From: Trueperaceae bacterium
GTDB lineage: Bacteria; Deinococcota; Deinococci; Deinococcales; Trueperaceae
NCBI GenBank assembly: GCA_011389865.1
Contig: JAABTL010000001.1
Location: forward strand, 186,001-250,000
DNA length: 64,000 bases
Reading direction: 5' to 3'
Positions 54,155 through 61,918 of this stretch are shown here, piece after piece. Position 1 is the stretch's first letter. Each line of letters starts with the position of its first letter. The notes under the pieces were generated by a model. The model worked only from the letters and a program-made list of their open reading frames with translations. It was not told the DNA's origin and did no database searches. A program made the translations under genes and the position numbers.

Positions 54155-55141
54155 TCAGCGGTCGCTCGTCAGTGCCCAGGCCAGCTCGAGCGACGCGGCG
54201 CCGGGCGCGACCCAGCGGGCGCCGACGTGCACCGTGCCCGTCCCCCACGGACGTCGCACGGCGGCGGCGAGGTAGGCGTCCGGGCGGTCCGACCAGCGCG
54301 GGCCGACCGCGCCGGTCAACGTCGCCTGCGTGCCGCCCTCGCGCACCACCCACGTCAGCTCAAGCCCCGGCCCACGGCGCGCGGCGTCGCCACCCCACCA
54401 CGCGGTCAGCTGGGACTCGGGCGCCCGGCGCGGCACGTGGTGGACCGTCAGCCCCGCGGCCGCGTGGTGGCCCAGCGGCCCGAACGCCAGGTCGAGGCGG
54501 GCGCTGACGTCGATGTCGGGCGCGACGGCCGCGCGCCGCAACGAGGCGGCGGTGGCGCCCGCCCAGCCGTCCGCGGAGCGGTGCGCGCGCGGCGTCACCT
54601 CGACCGTCCAGCGACGGTCGATGCGCCACACGGCGTTCGCGCCGAGGTCGAGGCGGACGCCGCCAGCGGGGCCGGCCAGCGGTGCCAGGTCGGGCACGGG
54701 CGGCGTCGTCGTCGGCGCCCGCGCCGTCACCGACCAGGGGGCCGGGGCCCGGGTGCCGGCGGCGGCCTCGAGCCGCAGTGCGACGGGACCGAGCGTGCCA
54801 CGGGCGGCGACGTCGAGGCCGGCGCCCCTGGGTTCGACGCCTGCGCGCGCGTCCAGGACGAACGTGCCGAGCGGTCCTGCGGCCATCGTCCGCCGCCATC
54901 CGGCGGCGGCCGCCAACCCGCCATCCGTCCAGCCGATGCCGAACTCGAAGGCGTCGTCGTCGAGGCGCAGGTCGTGCAGCGCCACGCGCGCGTTCGGCGT
55001 CGGCCCGCCGCCGGCCGGCGGCCCGCCGCTGGGCGAGGCCGCGTCGACCCCGAGGCCGACGGTCCACGAGCGGGCCACGGCGGACGGGGTGACGGCGAGG
55101 CAGGCGCCGAGCAGGAGGGCGAGCGAGACGAGGCGGCGCAT
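54155..55141 (-). CDS. Exported protein, possible outer-membrane barrel
   Basis: 328 aa. Signal peptide of about 24 residues (LVSLALLLGACLAVTPSAVA) with a Cys inside. The mature part is Ala/Gly-rich with alternating hydrophobic strands (SWTVGLGVDAAS, VHVGARWVAPGAASLELAWALTSDR), which suggests a beta-barrel but without a terminal Phe. No family recognised. Leaderless; convergent with the PEGA gene and divergent from glgP. Confidence 0.7.
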   Translation of the reverse strand: MRRLVSLALLLGACLAVTPSAVARSWTVGLGVDAASPSGGPPAGGGPTPNARVALHDLRLDDDAFEFGIGWTDGGLAAAAGWRRTMAAGPLGTFVLDARAGVEPRGAGLDVAARGTLGPVALRLEAAAGTRAPAPWSVTARAPTTTPPVPDLAPLAGPAGGVRLDLGANAVWRIDRRWTVEVTPRAHRSADGWAGATAASLRRAAVAPDIDVSARLDLAFGPLGHHAAAGLTVHHVPRRAPESQLTAWWGGDAARRGPGLELTWVVREGGTQATLTGAVGPRWSDRPDAYLAAAVRRPWGTGTVHVGARWVAPGAASLELAWALTSDR

Positions 55142-55146
55142 GGCCC

Positions 55147-55152
55147 ACGGTA
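55147..55152 (-). promoter_or_regulatory. -10 box TACCGT, leaderless exported-protein gene
   Basis: Ends 5 bases before ATG 55141. Confidence 0.55.
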
Positions 55153-55186
55153 CCAACCACCGCCGTGACCAGCGGCGGGGCGGTGG

Positions 55187-55192
55187 TACCAT
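55187..55192 (+). promoter_or_regulatory. -10 box TACCAT of glgP
   Basis: Leader about 75 bases; GGAGG at 55265-55269 is 7 bases before the ATG. Confidence 0.5.
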
Positions 55193-55276
55193 CTGCAGTC
55201 GCGAGCGCGCCCGCAGGCGCACCCGTGCACCCGCGCCCCGCCCAACGGCGAGCCGGCGCGAACTGGAGGCCCCAGC

Positions 55277-57814
55277 ATGACCATCCTCGGGAGGATCACC
55301 GTCCTGCCGCGCGTACCCAAGGCGCTCGAGCGCCTCGAACGCCTCGCCCACAACCTGGCGTGGACGTGGGACCCCGACGCCCGCGTGCTGTTCCGCGCCC
55401 TCGACGAGGAGCTGTGGGACCGGGTCGGCCACAACCCGCTCGCGTTGCTGCGCGACGTCGATCAGGCACGCCTCGACGCCATGGCCGAGGATCCCTCGTT
55501 CCTGGCCCAGCTCGAGGTCGTCGCCGCCCACTTCGAGGCCCACCTGGTCGACGTCGGCTGGTACGGCCGCGAGGTCGGGGCGGCCGACACCTACGCGTAC
55601 TTCTGCGCCGAGTACGGCTGGCATGAGGGCACCGCGACCTACTCCGGCGGGCTCGGCATCCTCGCCGGCGACCACACGAAGGCCGCCAGCGAGCTCGGCG
55701 TGCCGTTGGTCGCCGTCGGCATGTGGTACCCGGAGGGCTACTTCCACCAGCGGGTGGCCGCCGACGGTCGCCAGGAGGCGGTCTACCAGCGCACGAGCCC
55801 CGACGAGCAGCCGCTGGAGCGGGTCGTCGGCGACGCCGGTCAGCCGGTGCGCGTGCGCCTGCGGGTGTTCGGCCGCGAGGTCGTCGTGGGCGCGTGGCGC
55901 GCCTGGGTCGGGCGCATCCCCGTCCACCTGCTCGACGTCGATCTGCCCGAGAACCACCCCGACGACCGCGCCCTGCTCGCCCGCCTCTACGGCGGCGACC
56001 AGCGCACGCGCATCGCGCAGGAGATGATCCTGGGGATCGGTGGCGTGCGCATGCTGCGGGCCCTCGGGATCGCGCCGACGACGTGGCACATGAACGAGGG
56101 GCACTCGGCGTTCATGGCGCTCGAGCGCTGCCGCGAGTTGGTCGCGGAGGGCATGCCCTTCGACCAGGCGCGCGAACTCGTCGCGGCCAGCACGGTGTTC
56201 ACGGTGCACACGCCGGTCGCGGCCGGCAACGACGCGTTCCCGTTCGACCTGGTGACGCAGGCCTTCGCCGGCGACTGGAACGCGCTCGGGCTGCGGCAGC
56301 ACGACTTCCTCGAGCTCGGCCGCGCGGACCACGGCTGGGGACCGGTGTTCAGCATGCCGGCGTTGGCCCTGCGTTTCACCACCGGCCGCAACGGCGTCGC
56401 CGAACTCCACGGCGACACCAGCCGCCGCATGTGGTCCGAGCTGTGGCCCGAGGTGCCGATCGACGAGGTCCCCATCGGGCACGTCACCAACGGCGTGCAC
56501 GCCGGCACCTGGGTGGCCGCCGAGGTGCGCGACCTGGTGACCCGCGAGCTACCGGAGGACTGGCGCGCGCGGCTCGACGACGACGACATGTGGCGGCCGG
56601 TGGCCGATCTCGAGCCGGCCGAGCTGTGGGCCGTGCGGCAGCGCATCAAGGCGCAGAGCGTGCGCTTCCTGCGGCGGCGCGTCGCGCGCCAGCTCGAGCG
56701 TCAGGAGGCCAGCGCCACGGCGATGGCCGACGCCTCGGAGCTGTTCGATCCCGCGGCCCTGACGATCGGCTTCGCCCGCCGCTTCGCGACGTACAAGCGC
56801 GCCACGCTGGTGCTGCGCGACCTGGAGCGCCTGCACGCCATCCTCAGTGACCCCGAGCGCCCGGTGCAGCTGGTGTTCGCGGGGAAGGCCCACCCGGCCG
56901 ACGAGGGCGGGCAGGAGCTCGTGCGGCAGATCCACACGCTGTCGAACGACCCGCGCTTCCACGGGCGCATCCTCTTCGTCGAGGACTACGACATGGCCGT
57001 CGGGCGCGCCCTCACGCGCGGCGTCGACGTGTGGCTCAACAACCCGCGGCGGCCGCTCGAGGCCTCCGGCACTTCGGGACAGAAGGCGGCGATGAACGGC
57101 GTGCTCAACCTGTCGATCCTCGACGGCTGGTGGCCCGAGGGCTTCGACGGTCTCAACGGCTGGGCGATCGGCGGCGACCGCGTCTACGTCGACGAGGCCC
57201 GCGGCGACGAGGCCGACGCCGACCAGCTGTACGACCTGCTGGAGCGCGAGGTCGTGCCGCTCTACTACCAGCGTGACGAGAGCGGTGTCCCGACCGAATG
57301 GATGCGCCGTTCGGCGCGCGCGATCGCGACGGTCACGCCGCGGTTCAACGCCCAGCGGATGGTCAAGGACTACGTGCGGAAGTACTACGCCCCGGCGAGC
57401 GAACGCGGTAGGGCGTTCGCGGCCGACGACGGCGCCCTGGCGGCGGACCTCGCAGCGTGGCGCAAGCGGATCGCCGAGCACTGGTCGAGCGTGCACTTCC
57501 AGGGACATCCGCTGGAGAAGGGCGCGCGCCGCATCGGCGACGAGCTCGAGGTCGAGGCGGTGTTCAACCCGCGCGGCCTGCGCGGCGAGGACATCGTCAT
57601 CGAGCTCGTCTACAGCCTCGAGCGCGACGGCCTGCAGCACGGCCTGCACCGCGTGCGGATGGAGAAGGCGGAGACGTACCCGGACGGGGGAGAGCGCTAC
57701 GTGGCACGCTTCGCGCCGGCGATCAGCGGCCGTCTGGTGTACGGCGTGCGCGCCTACCCGACGCACCCGGGCCTGGCGCACCCGTCCGATGCCATCGCGA
57801 TCCGCTGGGGCTGA
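55277..57814 (+). CDS. glgP: Alpha-glucan phosphorylase (bacterial/archaeal type)
   Basis: 845 aa. Phosphorolysis of glycogen or maltodextrin to glucose 1-phosphate. A DUF3417 amino region (LERLAHNLAWTWDPDARVLF), CAEYGWHEGTATYSGGLGILAGDH, TWHMNEGHSAFM and TNGVHAGTW precede EASGTSGQKAAMNG, where Lys603 should bind PLP. This is the TIGR02094 branch found in Deinococcota and actinobacteria. Convergent with pgl. Confidence 0.95.
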   Translation: MTILGRITVLPRVPKALERLERLAHNLAWTWDPDARVLFRALDEELWDRVGHNPLALLRDVDQARLDAMAEDPSFLAQLEVVAAHFEAHLVDVGWYGREVGAADTYAYFCAEYGWHEGTATYSGGLGILAGDHTKAASELGVPLVAVGMWYPEGYFHQRVAADGRQEAVYQRTSPDEQPLERVVGDAGQPVRVRLRVFGREVVVGAWRAWVGRIPVHLLDVDLPENHPDDRALLARLYGGDQRTRIAQEMILGIGGVRMLRALGIAPTTWHMNEGHSAFMALERCRELVAEGMPFDQARELVAASTVFTVHTPVAAGNDAFPFDLVTQAFAGDWNALGLRQHDFLELGRADHGWGPVFSMPALALRFTTGRNGVAELHGDTSRRMWSELWPEVPIDEVPIGHVTNGVHAGTWVAAEVRDLVTRELPEDWRARLDDDDMWRPVADLEPAELWAVRQRIKAQSVRFLRRRVARQLERQEASATAMADASELFDPAALTIGFARRFATYKRATLVLRDLERLHAILSDPERPVQLVFAGKAHPADEGGQELVRQIHTLSNDPRFHGRILFVEDYDMAVGRALTRGVDVWLNNPRRPLEASGTSGQKAAMNGVLNLSILDGWWPEGFDGLNGWAIGGDRVYVDEARGDEADADQLYDLLEREVVPLYYQRDESGVPTEWMRRSARAIATVTPRFNAQRMVKDYVRKYYAPASERGRAFAADDGALAADLAAWRKRIAEHWSSVHFQGHPLEKGARRIGDELEVEAVFNPRGLRGEDIVIELVYSLERDGLQHGLHRVRMEKAETYPDGGERYVARFAPAISGRLVYGVRAYPTHPGLAHPSDAIAIRWG

Positions 57815-57841
57815 CCCGGCGGGCCGGGCGGTATTGGGCGC

Positions 57842-58579
57842 CTACGCGGCGTCCGTCGTGCCTTGGCCGGCGGCGGCCGGGTCGGCGAGCAGCCACAGGC
57901 GCTCCCGCGGGCGGATGGCGAGCAGCGGGAGGGCGTCGGGGTCCGCGTCGGGGTGCGGGGGACCCAGCAGGCCCGCCGCCAGCGTCCGCTGCAGCGCGGG
58001 GCGCTTGTCCGCCCCGGTGACGAGGACCCACGCCTCGCGCGCGCGCGACAGCGCGGCGGCCGTCAGGCTCAGGCGCGCGGGGCCGGCAGCCGTAGGCCGC
58101 ACGACCGTCGTGACGCCCACCGCGGTCACCGCGCCCGTCCCCGGGAAGAGGCTGGCGGTGTGGGCGTCGGCGCCCAGACCGAGCAGCGCGAGGTCGATGT
58201 CGAGGGGGTCGCCGAAGGCCGCGCTCAGGCGCGTCGCGTGCTCGGCGGCCGCGGCCTCCGGGGCGTCGCGCCGCGGCCAACCGAGCACCTGGTCCGGCGG
58301 GATCGGGACGCGATCGAGCCACGCCTCGCGGGCCGCGCGCTCGTTGCGGTCTGGGTGATCGAGCGGCACGTCGCGTTCGTCGCCCCAGGTGACCCACAGG
58401 CGCTCCCACGGCAGGTCGAGGCGCTCTCCGAGCCTGCGGTAGCCCGGCAGCGGCGTCCCGCCGCCCGCGAGCGCGACGACGAACCTGCCCCGCGCGGCGA
58501 CGGCGTGGTGGCAGGCGGCGACGAAGCGCGCCACCCAGGCCTCGGTGACGTCGTCGGCGACCTGAAGCGCGGCCTCCAT
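57842..58579 (-). CDS. pgl: 6-phosphogluconolactonase
   Basis: 245 aa. Hydrolyses 6-phosphogluconolactone in the pentose phosphate path. ALAGGGTPLPGYRRL near 37, VTWGDERDVPLDHPDRNERAARE and LLGLGADAHTASLFPGT are the family motifs. Leaderless ATG 58579; divergent from the HD gene. zwf and gnd are not in the window. Confidence 0.93.
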   Translation of the reverse strand: MEAALQVADDVTEAWVARFVAACHHAVAARGRFVVALAGGGTPLPGYRRLGERLDLPWERLWVTWGDERDVPLDHPDRNERAAREAWLDRVPIPPDQVLGWPRRDAPEAAAAEHATRLSAAFGDPLDIDLALLGLGADAHTASLFPGTGAVTAVGVTTVVRPTAAGPARLSLTAAALSRAREAWVLVTGADKRPALQRTLAAGLLGPPHPDADPDALPLLAIRPRERLWLLADPAAAGQGTTDAA

Positions 58580-58586
58580 GGCGTCG

Positions 58587-58592
58587 AGCGTA
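58587..58592 (-). promoter_or_regulatory. -10 box TACGCT, leaderless pgl
   Basis: Ends 7 bases before ATG 58579. Confidence 0.6.
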
Positions 58593-58618
58593 CCACCGGC
58601 GCCGACGCGGGCTCGGGG

Positions 58619-58624
58619 TAGCCT
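58619..58624 (+). promoter_or_regulatory. -10 box TAGCCT, leaderless HD gene
   Basis: Ends 5 bases before ATG 58630; 26 bases from the opposing box. Confidence 0.6.
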
Positions 58625-58629
58625 GTCGC

Positions 58630-59214
58630 ATGAACTGGACGCGAGCCGAAGCCTACGACCTGATGACCTCCTGGACCGAGAGCGAGAGCCTCCGCCACCA
58701 CATGCTGGCCGTGGAGGCCGCGGTCGCCGCCTACGCCGCGAAGGAGGGCGCCGACACCGAGCTGTGGGCCGCCACCGCGCTGCTCCACGACTTCGACTAC
58801 GAGCGGCACCCCGACCTCGGACCCGACGGCCACCCGTTCGTCGGCGTCGCGCACCTGCGTGAGCTCGGCGCGCCCGAGGAGATGCTCGACGCCATCATGG
58901 GTCACGCCGACCACACGGGCGTCCCCCGGACCACCCGCCTGGCGCGGGTGCTCTACGCCTGCGACGAGGTGACGGGCCTGATCACCGCCGCCGCGCTGGT
59001 GCGCCCGGACAAGGACGTGCGCTCCGTCGCCATCCCCAGCCTGAAGAAGAAGTTCAAGGACAAGGCGTTCGCTCGTGGCGTGGTGCGCGACGACGTCCGC
59101 CGCGGCGCCGAGGAGCTCGGCGTCGAGCTGTGGGACCACATCGCGACCGTGCTCGCCGCCATGCAGGACCGCGCGGCGGAACTGGCGCTGGACGGGCGGC
59201 GGGCGGCCGGCTGA
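58630..59214 (+). CDS. HD domain phosphohydrolase
   Basis: 194 aa. HHMLAVEAAVAAYA, LLHDFDYERHPD (HD pair) and IMGHADHTGVPRTT fit a small HD hydrolase (HDIG/YfbR-like) with metal-dependent phosphatase activity. Carboxyl third is helical and Lys-rich (SLKKKFKDKAFA). Substrate unknown. Confidence 0.9.
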   Translation: MNWTRAEAYDLMTSWTESESLRHHMLAVEAAVAAYAAKEGADTELWAATALLHDFDYERHPDLGPDGHPFVGVAHLRELGAPEEMLDAIMGHADHTGVPRTTRLARVLYACDEVTGLITAAALVRPDKDVRSVAIPSLKKKFKDKAFARGVVRDDVRRGAEELGVELWDHIATVLAAMQDRAAELALDGRRAAG

Positions 59215-59223
59215 CGGACGCCG

Positions 59224-59829
59224 TCAGAGGCGGTGCACGTTCCAGCTGCGCTGCCCGTCGGTGTCGCTTCGCCACGGTGGCCAGACGACCCACGAGGCGC
59301 GGCCCGCCACGTGGTCGAGCGGGACGGGCCCGAACGCGCGGGAGTCGCGCGATGCGAGGGGCGAACGGTTGTCGCCGAGGACGAAGAGGTGATCGCTCGG
59401 CACCACGGTGGGCGCCAGGCTCGTCACGCCCGCGGTCCCGCCGGCCAGGTAGGGCTCGGCGACCTGGGCGCCATCGACCCACAGTCGCCCGCGGCGCAGC
59501 TCGACGGTCTGACCCGCGATCGCGACCACGCGCTTGATGAGGAAGGGCCCCCCGGTCAGGCGCTCGATGAGGGTCTGGGGCGAGGCGCCCGGGGGCCGGA
59601 AGTAGACGACGTCGCCCGGCGACCAGCTCCGCAGCCCCAGGCGGACGAGCCAGGTCTCGAAGCGCGGGACCCAGGCGCGGTCACCGTGCTGCAGGGTCGG
59701 GGTCATCGAGGCGCCGTCGACGCCCACGGTGGTGAAGCCGAAGTTGGCGACCGCCAGGCCGAGCGTCAGGACCAGCAGGGTCCGCAGCAACGAGCCTGCG
59801 AGCCGCTCCGCGGGCCGCCGGTCGAGCAT
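59224..59829 (-). CDS. lepB: Signal peptidase I (short form)
   Basis: 201 aa. One amino-terminal helix (LVLTLGLAVANFGFTTVG), catalytic Ser in GASMTPTL, Lys in FLIKRVVAIAG, and the GDNRSPLASRDSRAFGPV box. ATG 59829 follows the upstream stop by 2 bases, so it is co-transcribed with the longer signal peptidase. Confidence 0.92.
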   Translation of the reverse strand: MLDRRPAERLAGSLLRTLLVLTLGLAVANFGFTTVGVDGASMTPTLQHGDRAWVPRFETWLVRLGLRSWSPGDVVYFRPPGASPQTLIERLTGGPFLIKRVVAIAGQTVELRRGRLWVDGAQVAEPYLAGGTAGVTSLAPTVVPSDHLFVLGDNRSPLASRDSRAFGPVPLDHVAGRASWVVWPPWRSDTDGQRSWNVHRL

Positions 59830-59831
59830 GC

Positions 59832-60779
59832 TCAGGGCGCGTTCGTGGGCGCCGGCACCGCCTCGAACGCCTCCGGCGGACGCAGGGCACGCCAGTTCCA
59901 TTCGCCGTCACGCAGAGGCGGCCAGATCACCGCGGTCGCCTTGCCGGCGATCGCCATCAGCGGCACCGGACCGAACAGTCGCGAGTCCTCGCTGCCGCCG
60001 CGGGCCCGCTGGCGGTTGTCACCCATGACGAAGTAGTGCTCGTCGGGGATGACGATCTCGTGCAGGAAGGGGATGGCCTCTGGGGCGTCGGCCGGTATCG
60101 GCGCCAGCGAGTCGAGCGTCTGGCCGTAGTAGAGGGCGATCCGCGGGTCGCTGACGGGCAGCGCCGGCGGGTAGAAGCCCGTGATCGGCAGGTCCGGGGC
60201 GGGCGTGCCCGACGGCGTGGTGGCGAAGCGCACGACGAAGCCCTCGAGTTCCCCGTCGCGCACCGTGATCACCGGGAAGTCCTGGCGGTCCGGGGTGATC
60301 TCGCCGCTGTCGGCGATGAATCCCTGGTCGATCGGGTGACCGTTGACGATCACCTGGCCGGCGTCGATGCGCAGGCGGTCACCGGGGACGGCGACCACCC
60401 GCTTGATGAAGAAGGGGCGGCTGCCGGTCTCGAGCGCGGTGGGCGAGTTCGCCGGATCGCGCACGACGACGATGTCGCCGCGCCGGTAGGGGCCGGTGAC
60501 GCCGACGCGCTTGAGCCACGTCTCGTACTTCGGGATGAACACCCGGTCGCCGGTCAGCAGCGATTGCAGCAGGTTGCTGCCGCCGACCCCGCCGTCGAGG
60601 TTCGGGCGCATCGAACTGCCGACGACGCCGACGGTGTTGAAGACGAAGGTCACGACCAGGAAGGCGATCGCGAGCGCCTCGGCGTACCCGCGCACCTCCG
60701 TCCAGAAGCGGCGCTGCCAGGTGGGCTGCGGGGGGACCTTGCTCGGGACGGCGGCGCGCGCGCCGGGTGTCGATGCCAT
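59832..60779 (-). CDS. lepB: Signal peptidase I (long form)
   Basis: 315 aa. Helix (AIAFLVVTFVFNTVGVV), Ser in GSSMRPNL, Lys in FFIKRVVAVPGD, GDNRQRARGGSEDSRLFGPV. Roughly 70 residues longer than the second copy through an insertion after the Lys domain (about 170-235: ITPDRQDFPVITVRDGELEGFVV). Both sets of catalytic residues are intact. Leaderless start; its -10 box reuses the patatin stop codon. Confidence 0.92.
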   Translation of the reverse strand: MASTPGARAAVPSKVPPQPTWQRRFWTEVRGYAEALAIAFLVVTFVFNTVGVVGSSMRPNLDGGVGGSNLLQSLLTGDRVFIPKYETWLKRVGVTGPYRRGDIVVVRDPANSPTALETGSRPFFIKRVVAVPGDRLRIDAGQVIVNGHPIDQGFIADSGEITPDRQDFPVITVRDGELEGFVVRFATTPSGTPAPDLPITGFYPPALPVSDPRIALYYGQTLDSLAPIPADAPEAIPFLHEIVIPDEHYFVMGDNRQRARGGSEDSRLFGPVPLMAIAGKATAVIWPPLRDGEWNWRALRPPEAFEAVPAPTNAP

Positions 60780-60786
60780 GGGCGGC

Positions 60787-60792
60787 AGTCTA
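60787..60792 (-). promoter_or_regulatory. -10 box TAGACT sharing the patatin stop
   Basis: TAG of the box is the stop codon of the patatin gene; box ends 7 bases before ATG 60779. Confidence 0.6.
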
Positions 60793-61914
60793 CCCCCGCC
60801 GCAGGTGTGACCAGAGCGCGCGGATCGACTCGCCCGTGCGTTCGCTCCGGTCGCTCGGCTGCGCCCCGGAGGCCTCGGCGGCGCCGGTCTCCGCCGCGGG
60901 GCGACCGGCGGCGCTCGCCGGCCCGCCGCTCGGGCCAGAGGGCGACCGGGTTCGCGCCCAGCCGTCCGGTGGTCCGTCGACGGCCGCCGGCGGCAAGGAG
61001 CGCCGCCGCATCGGCGCGGTCGAGGCGGCCTGCAGCCGCTCGAGCAGCGCCGGTTGGGCACGCAGCGCGGTCTCGGCCTCCGCCTCGCCCAGCGCGACGA
61101 TCTCGTCGAGCGCCCAGAACGACTCGATGCGGTAGCCCGGCATCTCGTGCTGGATCCGCAGGTCGGCCGGATGGTGGATGTACTGCGCGTCGGTCAGGAG
61201 CCGCATCATGATGTCCGCGGCGCGGAAGGTGGCGGCCGCCAGGGGCGTGCGGCGCTCCAGCGTGACGGTCGCCACGACCCGCTGCCACCACGAGGCGTGG
61301 CCCCCGTGCGTGTCCTCATAGACGGCGCGCCGCGGCGGCGACACGTCGGAGGCGAGCGTCAGGTCGGTGTGGACGAGCGCCAGCGCGTCGACCGGCAGGT
61401 TGTTGAGGATGCCGCCGTCCGCCAGGGTGCGCCCCAGGTACTCCACCGGCTCGAAGGCGCCCGGGAGGCAGGCCGAGGCCCGCACGGGCGTGATGAGGTC
61501 GCCCCCGGTGAACACGAGCTGCTCGCCGGCCTCGATGTCGGTGCAGGTCACGGCGAGCGTCTTGCCAAGGTCCTCGAAGCGAGGCGGCAGGTAGGTGGAG
61601 AGGAGCTGATGCAGCTTCTCGCCCTTGACGACGCCGCCGCTGAGCGAGAGGTCGATCACGTCGCGCCACGACACGGTGCCGGCCAGTTCGTGGAGGTCGT
61701 CCGCGCGGTAACCGTGGGCGTAGAGCGCCGCCAGGATCGCGCCCATCGAGGTGCCCGCCAGAGCGTCGACCTCGATGCCGTAGCGCTCCAACACCCGCAG
61801 GACGCCGATGTGGGCGAAGCCGCGGGCGCCGCCGCCGGACAGCACCAGGCCGATCTTCGGGCGATGGTCGGTCGCCGGTCGCGTCTTGGGGGGGGCGCTG
61901 CTCGGGCGTGGCAT
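60790..61914 (-). CDS. Patatin-like phospholipase
   Basis: 374 aa. VLSGGGARGFAHIGVL (oxyanion loop), GTSMGAI (nucleophile Ser) and LADGGILNN (Asp of the dyad) are intact, so it should be an active serine lipase of the RssA/NTE type. The last 70 residues are Pro/Ser/Ala-rich and probably disordered. Leaderless. Its stop forms part of the next promoter. Confidence 0.92.
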   Translation of the reverse strand: MPRPSSAPPKTRPATDHRPKIGLVLSGGGARGFAHIGVLRVLERYGIEVDALAGTSMGAILAALYAHGYRADDLHELAGTVSWRDVIDLSLSGGVVKGEKLHQLLSTYLPPRFEDLGKTLAVTCTDIEAGEQLVFTGGDLITPVRASACLPGAFEPVEYLGRTLADGGILNNLPVDALALVHTDLTLASDVSPPRRAVYEDTHGGHASWWQRVVATVTLERRTPLAAATFRAADIMMRLLTDAQYIHHPADLRIQHEMPGYRIESFWALDEIVALGEAEAETALRAQPALLERLQAASTAPMRRRSLPPAAVDGPPDGWARTRSPSGPSGGPASAAGRPAAETGAAEASGAQPSDRSERTGESIRALWSHLRRG

Positions 61915-61918
61915 GGGT

